Assembly: GCF_002056295.1 (NCBI RefSeq)
Contig: NZ_CP020100.1
Span: 1,821,501-1,885,500 of the forward strand
Origin: Halopseudomonas phragmitis
GTDB lineage: Bacteria; Pseudomonadota; Gammaproteobacteria; Pseudomonadales; Pseudomonadaceae
Direction: 5' to 3'
DNA length: 64,000 bases
Shown here: positions 29,828-38,736 of the stretch, piece by piece
Layout of the letters: every line of letters starts with the position of its first letter
Position numbering within the stretch: position 1 is the first letter of the stretch
Notes under the pieces: model-generated
Seen by the model: the letters and a program-made list of their open reading frames with translations, nothing else
What the model was told of the DNA's origin: nothing
Database searches by the model: none
Program-made: the position numbers and the translations under genes

Positions 29828-30700
29828 TTAAAATCCAGCGAACTTGAGATATCCACTGGTTATTGTGTCACCCCAGATCAACGCAATCCAGCCGGCAATG
29901 GCCAGGTAGGGGCCGAAGGGGAGGGGGGTGGTGTTGGATTGGCCGCGGGTCTTGAGGATGATGATGCCGAGAATGGCGCCCACCAGTGAAGACAACAGAA
30001 TGGTCAGGGGCAGCACTTGCCAGCCGCCCCAGGCGCCGAGCATGGCCAGCAGCTTGAAGTCGCCATAACCCATGCCTTCCTTGCCGGTCACCAACTTGAA
30101 CAGCCAGTACACCGACCACAGGCTCAGGTAGCCAAGTACCGCACCCCACAGGGCAGTGCCCAGATCGGTGAACAGGCCAAAGCTGTTGACGATCAGGCCC
30201 AGCCACAGCATTGGCAGCACTATTACATCGGGCAGCAACTGGGTGTCGGCATCGATAAGGCTGAGGCTGATCAGTGCCCAGGTCAGCAGCAGCATGGCGG
30301 CGGCGGCCCAGCCGAAGCCGAGCTGCCAGGCTATCAGCATTGATAATCCACCGGTCAGCAGCTCCACCAGCGGGTAGCGTGGGCTGATGCGCTCCTTACA
30401 GTGGCCACAGCGGCCGCGCAGAATCAGGTAGCTGATTACCGGCAGGTTCTGCCAGGGTTTGATTTCGCTCTGGCAGTGCGGGCAGTGTGAATGCGGCAGA
30501 ATCAGGTTGTAGGTTGGCAGCGGTGGCTGTTCAACCTCGGGTTCGAGCATTTCCTGGCATTGCCGACGCCAATCGCGCTCAAGCATGATGGGCAGGCGAT
30601 GAATCACCACGTTGAGGAAGCTGCCAACAATCAGCCCGAGTAATCCGCAAAGCAAAACAAAGGCCAGCACATGGCTGGCCAGATAATCGAGAAGCGGCAT
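29828..30700 (-). CDS. pilD: Prepilin peptidase / N-methyltransferase PilD
   Basis: A 290-residue inner-membrane aspartyl protease that cleaves and N-methylates all type IV prepilins and type II secretion pseudopilins. The N-terminal cytoplasmic loop has the paired Cys zinc site ([11 protein letters not shown] ... [16 protein letters not shown]). The catalytic Asp pair is in [12 protein letters not shown] and [16 protein letters not shown]. It would process PilA and both minor pilin sets in this window. It is 1 bp from pilC and lies within the operon pilB-pilC-pilD-coaE-yacG. Confidence 0.97.
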   Translation of the reverse strand: MPLLDYLASHVLAFVLLCGLLGLIVGSFLNVVIHRLPIMLERDWRRQCQEMLEPEVEQPPLPTYNLILPHSHCPHCQSEIKPWQNLPVISYLILRGRCGHCKERISPRYPLVELLTGGLSMLIAWQLGFGWAAAAMLLLTWALISLSLIDADTQLLPDVIVLPMLWLGLIVNSFGLFTDLGTALWGAVLGYLSLWSVYWLFKLVTGKEGMGYGDFKLLAMLGAWGGWQVLPLTILLSSLVGAILGIIILKTRGQSNTTPLPFGPYLAIAGWIALIWGDTITSGYLKFAGF

Positions 30701-30701
30701 A

Positions 30702-31958
30702 TTAGACGACGGCGCCCAACTGGAAGATCGGCAGGTACATGGCGATGATCAGGCCGCCCACCAGAATACCCAGAACAGACATGATCAGCGGTTCGAGCAG
30801 AGTGGTGAGGTTATCGACCTTGTTGTCTACCTCGGCCTCGTAGTAGTCGGCGACCTTTTCCAGCATTTCATCCAGCGAGCCGGACTCTTCACCAATGCCG
30901 GCCATCTGTACTGCCAATGAGGGGAATACATTGGTGGTTCGCATGGCGAAGTTGAGCTGGGTGCCGGCGGATACGTCGTCCTTGATCTTCATTACGGCGT
31001 TATAGAACACCACGTTGCCCGCCGCACCGGCGACCGAGTCCAGCGCATCGACCAGCGGTACACCAGCGGCGAAGGTGGTCGACAGGGTGCGAGCGTAACG
31101 TGCTACTGCTGCCTGGTAGATGATCTCACCAACTACGGGCGCCTTGAGCAGGGCCCGATCCTGGCCGTCACGGAACGGCTTAGAGCGGAGGTGGATCTGC
31201 TTATAGGCAAAGCCAAGAGCGATGAAGCCAATCAAAATGATGAACCACCAGGATTGCAGCCATTCCGATAGGCCGATGACAAATAGAGTAAAGGCTGGCA
31301 ATTCGGCGCCAAAGTTGGAGAATACCTCCTTGAACTGTGGCACCACCTTGAGCAGCAGAATGGCGGTAACGATAACCGCCACGACGATAACTGCAATCGG
31401 GTAGGTCATGGCCTTCTTGATCTTGGCCTTGAGCGCTTCGGTCTTTTCCTTGTAGGTGGCGATGCGGTCAAGCAGCGACTCCAGTCGGCCTGACTGTTCG
31501 CCAGACTGCACCAGGTTGCAAAACAGGTCGTCGAAATACTTGGGGTGCTTGCGTAGCGAGTCGGCCAGGGTGTTACCGGCGGCTACATCAACCTTAATAT
31601 CGTTGACCAGCTTGGCCAGATTGGGGTTTTCCGCGCCCTCGGCAATAATCTCGAAGGACTGGATAATTGGCACCCCGGCCTCCATCATGGTGGCCAACTG
31701 ACGGGTAAAGAAGGCGATATCCAGTGGCTTGATCGGCTTGGCGCGTTTGCCGAACAGGGTCGACTTCTTGTTCACCTTGGTGACCAGTACTCCCTGCTTG
31801 CGCAGTTGCGCCTTGATCAGCGCGGCGTTGGCGCCCTGCATCTCGCCGGTCACCTTGGTGCCCTTGCGGTCCTTGCCTTCCCACTTGTAGGCGTAGACCT
31901 TTTCTTCTTTGGCCTTTTTGGCTGTGACAGGCTTTTTGACTGCTGCTTGTTGCGCCAT
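30702..31958 (-). CDS. pilC: Type IV pilus inner-membrane platform protein PilC
   Basis: A 418-residue protein with two T2SSF repeats and three membrane helices. FFTRQLATMMEAGVPIIQSF (about residue 85) and RTLSTTFAAGVPLVDALDSV (about 285) are the two equivalent motifs. A Lys-rich N-terminus precedes the first domain. PilC couples the PilB and PilT motors to the pilus base. The gene lies 3 bp after pilB and 1 bp before pilD. Confidence 0.97.
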   Translation of the reverse strand: MAQQAAVKKPVTAKKAKEEKVYAYKWEGKDRKGTKVTGEMQGANAALIKAQLRKQGVLVTKVNKKSTLFGKRAKPIKPLDIAFFTRQLATMMEAGVPIIQSFEIIAEGAENPNLAKLVNDIKVDVAAGNTLADSLRKHPKYFDDLFCNLVQSGEQSGRLESLLDRIATYKEKTEALKAKIKKAMTYPIAVIVVAVIVTAILLLKVVPQFKEVFSNFGAELPAFTLFVIGLSEWLQSWWFIILIGFIALGFAYKQIHLRSKPFRDGQDRALLKAPVVGEIIYQAAVARYARTLSTTFAAGVPLVDALDSVAGAAGNVVFYNAVMKIKDDVSAGTQLNFAMRTTNVFPSLAVQMAGIGEESGSLDEMLEKVADYYEAEVDNKVDNLTTLLEPLIMSVLGILVGGLIIAMYLPIFQLGAVV

Positions 31959-31961
31959 GAC

Positions 31962-33665
31962 TTAGTCCTTGGTCACTCGGTTGACTTCCGCCAGGCTGGT
32001 CACACCCTGCTGTACTTTCAGCAGGGCTGACTGGCGCAGGTCGCGGAAGCCTTCGCTTTGGGCGACATCCGAAATCTGAATGGAATTACCTTCTTCCATG
32101 ATAATACGTTGCATGGCCTGCGTTATTTTAACTACTTCATAAATCCCGACACGGCCCTTGTATCCGTCCTTGCAATTTTCACAACCCACCGGTCCATAAA
32201 TGGTCAGCCCGGCATCTATCTGTTGTTCAGTAAAGCCTTCGGCCAGCAATGTGTCACGTGGCACCTCCATCGGCTGCTTGCAACTTTTGCACAGCCGCCG
32301 CGCCAGACGCTGGGCGATGATCAGATTGACAGAGGTAGCAATGTTGAATGAGGGCACACCCATGTTGCGCAAACGGGTCAGGGTTTCTGCCGCACTGTTG
32401 GTGTGCAGGGTAGACATTACCATGTGCCCGGTCTGGGCTGCCTTGATGGCGATTTCCGCCGTTTCCAGGTCGCGGATCTCACCAACCATGATGATATCCG
32501 GGTCCTGACGCAAAAAGGCGCGCAGGGCCTGGGCAAAGTCCAGGCCCTGCTTGGGATTGACGTTGACCTGGTTGATACCTTCAAGGTTGATTTCCACCGG
32601 ATCTTCGGCAGTGGAGATATTCCGTTCCATGGTATTGAGAATATTCAGGCCGGTATAAAGGGAGACGGTCTTGCCCGAGCCGGTTGGGCCGGTAACCAGG
32701 ATCATGCCCTGTGGTTTGGCCAGGGCGTCCAGGTACATCTGTTTCTGGTCTTCCTCATAGCCCAGCGAGTCGATACCCATCTTGGCGCTGTCCGAGTCGA
32801 GAATACGCAGCACCACCTTCTCGCCCCACAGCGTGGGCAGGGTATTGACCCGGAAATCGATGGCCTTGGTCTTGGAAATCTTCATCTTGATCCGGCCATC
32901 CTGGGGTTTGCGCCGTTCGGCCATGTCCATGGCTGACATGACCTTCAGGCGGGCAGCAATACGCACCCCCAGCTGTACCGGTGGCTTGGCCATCTCGTGC
33001 AGTACGCCATCGGTACGAAAGCGCACCCGGTAGAGCTTTTCATAGGGCTCAAAGTGCAAATCCGATGAGCCCATGCGAATGGCATCCAGCAGCATCTTGT
33101 TGACGAAGCGCACGATCGGCGCATCGTCAGCACCATCTGTTGCTTCACCCTTGTCTTCATCCTTACCGGCCTGTACGTCCAGATTGTCCAGATCGGCATC
33201 GGACATGTCGCCGAGCCCACCGGTTGGGCTGTCCAGATATTTGTCGATGGCGCTGTGCAGCTTGTCGTCTTCAACAATGACGGCATCGGTCATCAGCCCG
33301 GTATGAAACTGGATGTCGCTCAGCGCCTGCTGATTGGTTGGGTCGCTCAGCGCCAGGTAAAGTCTTGAGCCGCGTTTGAACAGCGGCAGTACATTGTGCT
33401 GGCGCACCAGCTTTTCGCTGACCAGATCCTGGGGTGGCTGGCTTTCCTTGTCCAGCGAGACAAGGTCGAAATAGGGGTAGCCGAATTCCTCGGCGCAGAC
33501 CATAGCCAGGTCACGGGGGTTGGCCAGCTTGTTCTGCACCAGATAGGTGATCAGCGGGATCTTGTCCTGGTGGGCCTGTTTACTGGCTTTGCTGGCGACC
33601 TGGGGGTCAAGCAGCTCGACTTGAACAATACGCCGGGCCAGCCCGGAGAGCACAGGGGTTTCCAT
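31962..33665 (-). CDS. pilB: Type IV pilus extension ATPase PilB
   Basis: A 567-residue GspE-type ATPase that powers pilus extension. The Walker A motif is GPTGSGKTVSLYTGLN (about residue 324), the Asp box and Walker B lie around DPDIIMVGEIRDLETAEIA, and HMVMSTLHTNSAAETL follows. Near the C-terminus is the zinc-binding tetracysteine (CKSCKQP ... CENCKDGYKG). The N-terminal T2SSE_N domain covers about residues 1-140. It is divergent from pilA, and the gene starts at an ATG at 33665. Confidence 0.97.
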   Translation of the reverse strand: METPVLSGLARRIVQVELLDPQVASKASKQAHQDKIPLITYLVQNKLANPRDLAMVCAEEFGYPYFDLVSLDKESQPPQDLVSEKLVRQHNVLPLFKRGSRLYLALSDPTNQQALSDIQFHTGLMTDAVIVEDDKLHSAIDKYLDSPTGGLGDMSDADLDNLDVQAGKDEDKGEATDGADDAPIVRFVNKMLLDAIRMGSSDLHFEPYEKLYRVRFRTDGVLHEMAKPPVQLGVRIAARLKVMSAMDMAERRKPQDGRIKMKISKTKAIDFRVNTLPTLWGEKVVLRILDSDSAKMGIDSLGYEEDQKQMYLDALAKPQGMILVTGPTGSGKTVSLYTGLNILNTMERNISTAEDPVEINLEGINQVNVNPKQGLDFAQALRAFLRQDPDIIMVGEIRDLETAEIAIKAAQTGHMVMSTLHTNSAAETLTRLRNMGVPSFNIATSVNLIIAQRLARRLCKSCKQPMEVPRDTLLAEGFTEQQIDAGLTIYGPVGCENCKDGYKGRVGIYEVVKITQAMQRIIMEEGNSIQISDVAQSEGFRDLRQSALLKVQQGVTSLAEVNRVTKD

Positions 33666-33829
33666 AAGGTACGACGTGTCTCGGTACAGTTTGTAGGGTT
33701 ATGTGCGGACTATAGTACAGTGCAAGGGCGCTGCACACCGCAATAGGGCAAAAAAGCGAACCAGTACGGCTTGCCAGCCTATTGGGGCTTGTTCTTAATC
33801 CACGCCGAGTTATCAGCACTCAACGCTTT

Positions 33830-33905
33830 CCTGGGAGCTTGGAGCATCTGCTCCAGGACGCGGATGCAGCGAGTTTGCTGCGGGAGCAGATGCCCCGCCT
33901 CCCAG
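33830..33905 (+). repeat. Two-hairpin REP element, copy C
   Basis: It is slightly diverged: the first hairpin is CTTGGAGCATCTGCTCCAGG and the second is GCGGGAGCAGATGCCCCGCC. It lies upstream of the pilA regulatory region. Confidence 0.8.
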
Positions 33906-33925
33906 ATGAGTGTTACGTCACTAGC

Positions 33926-33940
33926 TGACAAAATTTGTCA
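33926..33940. promoter_or_regulatory. Palindrome upstream of pilA, candidate PilR site
   Basis: TGACAAAATTTGTCA is a perfect 7-1-7 palindrome located about 130 bp upstream of the sigma-54 promoter, the distance expected for an enhancer-binding protein. PilR of P. aeruginosa binds TGTC-containing sites upstream of pilA; assignment to PilR here is inference. Confidence 0.5.
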
Positions 33941-34070
33941 CTTTTTGGCGTTGCGCGCCCGGTTATTGGTGATGGCAGTGCGATATATAAGGCGGGATAA
34001 AGCCTGGAACCTTGATGTAAGTCACAAAATACCGGCTAACAACAGCAGGTTGCGAGTGGAATAATGCGCC

Positions 34071-34085
34071 TGGCACGGACTGTGC
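34071..34085 (+). promoter_or_regulatory. Sigma-54 promoter of pilA
   Basis: TGGCACGGACTGTGC has GG and GC exactly 10 bases apart and matches TGGCACG-N4-TTGC except one base. Transcription would start near 34097, about 43 bases before the pilA ATG. pilA of Pseudomonas is known to use RpoN and PilS-PilR. Confidence 0.85.
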
Positions 34086-34139
34086 TTTTTATTCGTGTAG
34101 CCAACAGGCTGTTCTTATAACGTTAAGGAGTTGATGATA

Positions 34140-34571
34140 ATGAAGGCTCAAAAAGGCTTTACTTTGATCGAACTGATGATCGTTGTTGCGATCATCGGTA
34201 TTCTGGCTGCCATCGCGCTGCCGGCTTATCAGGACTACACTGGCCGTGCTCAGGCTTCTGAGGCTTTGAGCGCTACTGCTGGTCTTCGTGCTGATATTGC
34301 AGTTTATTTGTCAGAGGAAGGTGCTCTCCCTGGGCCCGGTGACTCCACCACTTTGGATGATGCTATTGCTGACTTGGAAGGTAAATACTTCAATGCTGGT
34401 AGCGTGAGTCTTCTGGCTGACGGCGTCTTGCAGGTCGATTTTGATTCGGGCGTGCACTCTGGAAATAACATGACTCTTACTCCCATCGAAAGTGGCGCAG
34501 GTAATCAAATTGCACGTTGGGAGTGTGACGATCTGGATCCGAAGTTCCTGCCCTCGGCTTGCCGCCCCTAA
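34140..34571 (+). CDS. pilA: Major type IV pilin PilA
   Basis: A 143-residue type IVa pilin. The leader MKAQKG is short, and the mature helix begins [20 protein letters not shown] with Glu5. The C-terminus has the disulfide loop: Cys in ARWECDD and Cys in LPSACRP, 14 residues apart. The ATG at 34140 has AAGGAG 9 bases before it; TTG at 34131 and ATG at 34134 are in frame but too close to that site. The gene is monocistronic, with a sigma-54 promoter and a strong terminator. Confidence 0.96.
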   Translation: MKAQKGFTLIELMIVVAIIGILAAIALPAYQDYTGRAQASEALSATAGLRADIAVYLSEEGALPGPGDSTTLDDAIADLEGKYFNAGSVSLLADGVLQVDFDSGVHSGNNMTLTPIESGAGNQIARWECDDLDPKFLPSACRP

Positions 34572-34621
34572 TGCTATGGGTTGGGCGGCTTTTGTTGCTA
34601 GTTTGACCTAATAGTAGTACT

Positions 34622-34655
34622 AAACCAAACCCCGGTTCGCCGGGGTTTGGTGTTT
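34622..34655 (+). terminator. Intrinsic terminator of pilA
   Basis: CCAAACCCCGG and CCGGGGTTTGG form a perfect 11-bp stem with loop TTCG, followed by TGTTT. It lies about 50 bases after the pilA stop. Confidence 0.88.
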
Positions 34656-34719
34656 ATAAGTCTCTATCTGCTGCTTATTTGTCGCAGTTTATAACTGTAG
34701 AACTACAAGGCAGTCCTCC

Positions 34720-34974
34720 ATGAATAAACCACTTAATGTATTTAACCGCTACCCGGATCAGTCTCGTTCGCGTAAGGGATATGCGTTAATTGGTACTATT
34801 TTCCTGGTTTTTGGTATTGGCATGGTGCTAATAGGTTCAGTAGCAGGCGCTTTGATTGGCTTTTGTCTGGGCTCTGGTCTGCTCTTGCCTAGCGTGCTGC
34901 TGGGGTATGCCCGATTTGAGAAGTACGAAAAGATCCTGGGGCGTATTTCCGGATTCGGCAGCTTTTCTTCTTAA
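34720..34974 (+). CDS. Small predicted membrane protein of unknown function
   Basis: An 84-residue open frame starting MNKPLNVFNRYPDQSRSRKG, with a polar head and then about 45 hydrophobic, Gly-rich residues that could form two membrane helices (LIGTIFLVFGIGMVLIGSVA; GALIGFCLGSGLLLPSVLLG), then a basic tail. I do not recognise a family. It follows the pilA terminator by 65 bp with only a weak AGGCAG ahead of the ATG. Its AT-richer codons resemble pilA more than the other neighbours. It may be real, but nothing beyond the open frame and composition supports it. Confidence 0.5.
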   Translation: MNKPLNVFNRYPDQSRSRKGYALIGTIFLVFGIGMVLIGSVAGALIGFCLGSGLLLPSVLLGYARFEKYEKILGRISGFGSFSS

Positions 34975-34984
34975 GGTTTAGATC

Positions 34985-35007
34985 GTTCACACGCTCTGCG
35001 TGGGAAC
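34985..35007. repeat. Short palindromic repeat (GTTC-ACACGC-TCT-GCGTGG-GAAC)
   Basis: This imperfect palindrome has one mismatch and resembles a REP-like sequence found widely in gamma-proteobacteria. The following stretch to 35126 contains TTTTCCCGCCTCCCAA, possibly a decayed end of the two-hairpin REP; otherwise nothing is seen there. Confidence 0.45.
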
Positions 35008-35126
35008 GCCCCGCCGAAGTGCTCTGCGTATCTGCTCGGGGTTGGCGTTGTAGGGTAATTGGCGCGGGAGCCGACCGCGGCCCGGTCCGAACGCGCCCCG
35101 GGATTTTCCCGCCTCCCAAGGGGGGG

Positions 35127-35654
35127 TTAGCCGCAGGCCCCGTTAGTCGTTTTCTCTACGCTCGGCCGTCCGGTTGCGCTGATATTCACGGCCCGTTCCT
35201 GACTGCCAACGCTGGGGCTTTCCCGGCAGACGGTGAAGTCTGCGGTGGTGGCGCCTACGCCGCTGGGCTGAAAGCTCAGGGTGGTGACGGCGCCGATTAC
35301 TCTGAAGCCGTTGGGCACTTTACCCTGTTGGTGAATGATGGTGCCGTCGGCCAGGGTTACGATCCAGCCCTGATCCCAGCTTCCGGTGCAACTGGTGCCA
35401 TTGCTTGAGGCGCACAGCGTGGCGGGAGTGTTGCGCTTGATCGCTTCGGAGCGGGCCAGGAAGGCGCTGGAAGCCAGGTTGTTGGCGGTGGCGCGTAGTT
35501 TGCTGCTGAGTGTGGCTTCAAGAAACGAGGGCACGGCAATGGTCAGCAGGATGGCCGCCACGGCGATGGTGATCATCAGCTCGATCAGGGTGAAGCCTGA
35601 GCGCTTGTTGGCGCTCAGGCGTTTGCCGGTGGTTGTCGGATGCTGACTGTTCAT
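35127..35654 (-). CDS. fimT: GspH/FimT-type minor pilin, last gene of the second minor pilin operon
   Basis: A 175-residue prepilin with a long leader (about 19 residues ending RSG) and helix [20 protein letters not shown], with Glu5. The GspH segment LRATANNLASSAFLARSEAI follows, and the C-terminal domain has Cys pairs (TLCASSNGTSCTGSW; TVCRES; NGACG). Its ATG overlaps the pilY1 stop by ATGA. Placement at the end of the operon, after pilY1, differs from the usual first position. FimT and FimU cannot be told apart from this alone. Confidence 0.82.
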   Translation of the reverse strand: MNSQHPTTTGKRLSANKRSGFTLIELMITIAVAAILLTIAVPSFLEATLSSKLRATANNLASSAFLARSEAIKRNTPATLCASSNGTSCTGSWDQGWIVTLADGTIIHQQGKVPNGFRVIGAVTTLSFQPSGVGATTADFTVCRESPSVGSQERAVNISATGRPSVEKTTNGACG

Positions 35655-38600
35655 TCTTCCAGATTCCAGTAAACACGGCCTTTGGGCGCTCCAGCCAGTT
35701 CGGGAGCTTCCGGTTGGCGGCCAGCCAGCGGTGAGGACGGGTCGGAGCCGATGATGAAGGGTACGGTGGTGCCGTCATCAAGCTGGACCATACCGGCGAC
35801 CGGTGAGGGCGGCAGGCCGCCACCGGGGATCATTTCGCTGCGCTGGTTGGAGCCGTTGGCCGGGGCAGCATTAAGGTAGTTGATATTGTAGACCCTGGCG
35901 ATGCCGAGGTTGTTGCTGCACTGGCCGGCTTGTGGAGGAGTAGGCTCGTGGGTGCTGAAGGTGACGGTGCCAAAGACGGTAATGGCGGAGGTGACGACCT
36001 GTTCCTTGGGGTTCAGCTCCAGATACCAGCCTTTTTTGGTGCTAAGGTCGCTGTCACTGGGTGTGGCATCGGTATCGATCTCCAGCAGTGAGTTGAGGCA
36101 TATCATGTTGACGCCACAGGTTGCCGACTCGGCGCTCAGCCAGGTATCGACTTCGGGGCGGTCCTTGAGCATGAAGAAGTGATTCTGCACGTCGCCAGAC
36201 TGGCCCAGGGGTTTTTCCCGGTCGCCTGAGCCGAGCAGCAGGAAGTAGGTGTTGCCCTCAAAGACTACGTCCGGTGCATAGAGGAACTTGCGATTGTTGC
36301 AGCTTGCCTGTGCGGTGTCGCAGCCCAGTGAGGCGATGCGAGTCAGGGCCCAGTCGGCCGGGGCGTAGCTGGCGATGGGGGAGCCGTTGGGGCCAGACAG
36401 ACGATAGACGTTGCCGCCCATGTCGGCGGTATAACCGTACATCAGTCGACCCATTTCGTCTTTGACCGGGGTGACATCCGCGACGATACCGCGCTCGGTA
36501 ACGAACTGGCGTACCACGGTGCCAAGCTCGCCGTCGATGACATACAGCCGGTTACCCTTGGAGCTGCTGGTGCAGGTATTGGGGTGGGTGTCTTCGCAAG
36601 TATCGTAACCACCACCCATGAGCAGCAGCGGTTTGCCGCCTGACTGGTAACCAGCGGCCTTGACGATGGCAGGAGCAGCCCAGGTTTGCCCCAGCGCTTC
36701 AAAGCCGGTGGTGCAACTGCCGCCGAAACAGCCCTGGCGCCACATCAGGCTGGGGCTTGCCGGGTTGGATACGTCGAGGGCATAGAGGGCTTGGCCGCCA
36801 CGACGCATGGTTGCATACAGCCAGGCAGTGCTGATGCTCGGGTCGGTACTGTTGGTTTTGGCCTGGTAGGCGACGATGGGGCCGTCAAAGCCGTAGTCCT
36901 TACGGGTGGCGCCATCCAGATCCAGGCCGGGGAAGAACACAGGCGGGTCATTGTCGCGCAGGCGCTTGATCTTGCTGTAGAACTCTCTGGGCAGGAATGA
37001 CCAGAGTTCATTGCCGCCGTTACGGTTGCCATTAATGGCGCGCAGCATGCCGTCGTTGGCGCCGTAGAACACCCGTACATCCGGCGAGCTGTCGGTGCCG
37101 AAGTTGATGGCGACTGGGCGAGAGTGCACTACGTCGCCATGTACGGACGGGCGCATGGCGGTGCTGGCGATAAAGTTGTCCTGGGCGTCAGTGGTTCTGT
37201 TGTTGTGGCCGCGTATCCAGTTAAGCAGCAGGCCACGTTCGGTATCGTTCGCTGCTCCGACTAGCTGGTTGTTCAGCGAGCTGGAAGTCAGAGAACTCAA
37301 TTGACCGCCGTTATCAAAGTACACGGTGCGGCTGGCTGGCGTAGTGCCGCGCAGTACAAAGCCTTGGCCGCCCTTTTCGACCATGTTGCCGTCCGGACTG
37401 TTGGATGAGCCGGGGGCGTTGGTGGCCAGGCACTGCTGTTCATCAATGTTGGCCCAGTAGCTGTCGGCTCCAGCAGGAGTCCAGAAACTGCGGGCACATT
37501 CGGCGATAAACCCGGTGGCGCTGTTGATTGCGGGCTGGTCCGTGGCGTCAAGGGTCTGCAGGTTGGTAGTGCCTGACGGATAGAACCCCAGTTTGTATTG
37601 CTTCAGGTTGCCGTCCCAGCGCGGCAGTGCGCTCTGGGCCGGGCGGAACATGCCGACGAATACCTGATTGAGGTAGGTTCCCTGGGTATTGACGCTGACC
37701 GGTAGGCTGACAGACGCATATACGCTGTTGACTGCCTGGATTTCCGACAGGGCGGTATTGATAGCGTCAGCGATATCCTGGGCTGCTGGGTTGTTGCCAC
37801 TGCTGGAGCTGACCGGGAAGTATTTGCCGCCACTGATATTGGCCATGCTCTGCAATACCGCGGTCCAGTTCGGGCCCTGGCCTGTGGTGCCGGGATTGAT
37901 TTCAATGGTGTAAGTGGTGATACCCAGGTCACTTTGCTTCATGAAGCGTGACCATTCATCGATCGGGTTGTCCTGCAGGCCGCTTGGCGACAGCGGGATG
38001 GTAGTAGTGTTGCCGCCTTCGGCTGCCAACCGGTTGCGCGATTCGGTACGCACCGAGTTGTTGTCGGTCGACGGGCCGTTGCTCAGGTAGATGATGAAGT
38101 TTCTGGCGCAGGACTCATCCATTACCGGGCTGTTGTAGGTGGTGCCGGTGAAGCTGTTCAGGGCATTGCCAGACAAGGCCCAGACGGCGTTATTGGAGGC
38201 TGGACCACTGGTATTGCCACTGTAGTCAGTTTTGACCTTGTTGGTGCCGGCATAGGCATTCTTGCCTTTGTAGTAATACCAGGCTTCAGCCATGACCAGG
38301 CTGCCGATTGCCCCATTGCCTCGATCATTAATAGGGTGCAGGTCGTTGATCAGGTTGGTGTACAGCGGCTTGGTCGTGCTGTTCATGGCGCGGATCGCAG
38401 CCCGAACATAACCGCCGGTTACGTTGTTGTTGGGGTTGCCAGTCTCGTTATAGAACATGATGCCCACGCGGAAACGGTTCTCCGGCAGTCCGGCAAAGGT
38501 GCTGGCAAGGGCGGCTTTAAGATTGGTGAATGGCTGAGGGTTGTTGCCGCTGCCCCAGTTGGCAGTGTTGTCTACCACGAACAGCACGTTGGGCAGGTCA

Positions 38601-38713
38601 CCATCGGCCGCAGGCGGCACGCCAACAAACAGGTCAATATCCTCGGCCTGAATGGGCAAGGTCAGACTCAGGAGCGCGGCGGCGATCAGGGCTTTGAAAG
38701 TGCGAAGGTTCAT
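35651..38713 (-). CDS. pilY1: PilY1-type pilus tip protein, second copy
   Basis: A complete 1020-residue protein with a signal peptide (MNLRTFKALIAAALLSLTLP, cleavage after IQA). The N-terminal half resembles a von Willebrand A domain, but the metal motif reads DNTANW instead of DxSxS. The C-terminal half is a beta-propeller (FYGANDGMLRAINGNRNGGN, LYALDVSNPASPSLMWRQGC, LLLMGGGYDTCED). The stretch DVTPVKDEMGRLMYGYTADM is where other PilY1 proteins carry an Asp-rich calcium loop, and here it lacks most acidic ligands. It belongs to the operon pilE-pilV-pilW-pilX-pilY1-fimT. It is clearly different in sequence from the copy at 1-2846. Confidence 0.9.
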   Translation of the reverse strand: MNLRTFKALIAAALLSLTLPIQAEDIDLFVGVPPAADGDLPNVLFVVDNTANWGSGNNPQPFTNLKAALASTFAGLPENRFRVGIMFYNETGNPNNNVTGGYVRAAIRAMNSTTKPLYTNLINDLHPINDRGNGAIGSLVMAEAWYYYKGKNAYAGTNKVKTDYSGNTSGPASNNAVWALSGNALNSFTGTTYNSPVMDESCARNFIIYLSNGPSTDNNSVRTESRNRLAAEGGNTTTIPLSPSGLQDNPIDEWSRFMKQSDLGITTYTIEINPGTTGQGPNWTAVLQSMANISGGKYFPVSSSSGNNPAAQDIADAINTALSEIQAVNSVYASVSLPVSVNTQGTYLNQVFVGMFRPAQSALPRWDGNLKQYKLGFYPSGTTNLQTLDATDQPAINSATGFIAECARSFWTPAGADSYWANIDEQQCLATNAPGSSNSPDGNMVEKGGQGFVLRGTTPASRTVYFDNGGQLSSLTSSSLNNQLVGAANDTERGLLLNWIRGHNNRTTDAQDNFIASTAMRPSVHGDVVHSRPVAINFGTDSSPDVRVFYGANDGMLRAINGNRNGGNELWSFLPREFYSKIKRLRDNDPPVFFPGLDLDGATRKDYGFDGPIVAYQAKTNSTDPSISTAWLYATMRRGGQALYALDVSNPASPSLMWRQGCFGGSCTTGFEALGQTWAAPAIVKAAGYQSGGKPLLLMGGGYDTCEDTHPNTCTSSSKGNRLYVIDGELGTVVRQFVTERGIVADVTPVKDEMGRLMYGYTADMGGNVYRLSGPNGSPIASYAPADWALTRIASLGCDTAQASCNNRKFLYAPDVVFEGNTYFLLLGSGDREKPLGQSGDVQNHFFMLKDRPEVDTWLSAESATCGVNMICLNSLLEIDTDATPSDSDLSTKKGWYLELNPKEQVVTSAITVFGTVTFSTHEPTPPQAGQCSNNLGIARVYNINYLNAAPANGSNQRSEMIPGGGLPPSPVAGMVQLDDGTTVPFIIGSDPSSPLAGRQPEAPELAGAPKGRVYWNLEE

Positions 38714-38736
38714 GGTGTTCTCCTGAATCGCCTTGG

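Larger units (their letters stand above)
33666..34139. other. Divergent pilB-pilA intergenic region
   Basis: These 474 bp hold REP copy C, a 15-bp palindrome at 33926-33940 and a sigma-54 promoter at 34071-34085. No gene is seen. The region between 33666 and 33829 should contain the pilB promoter, but I cannot identify it. Confidence 0.7.
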
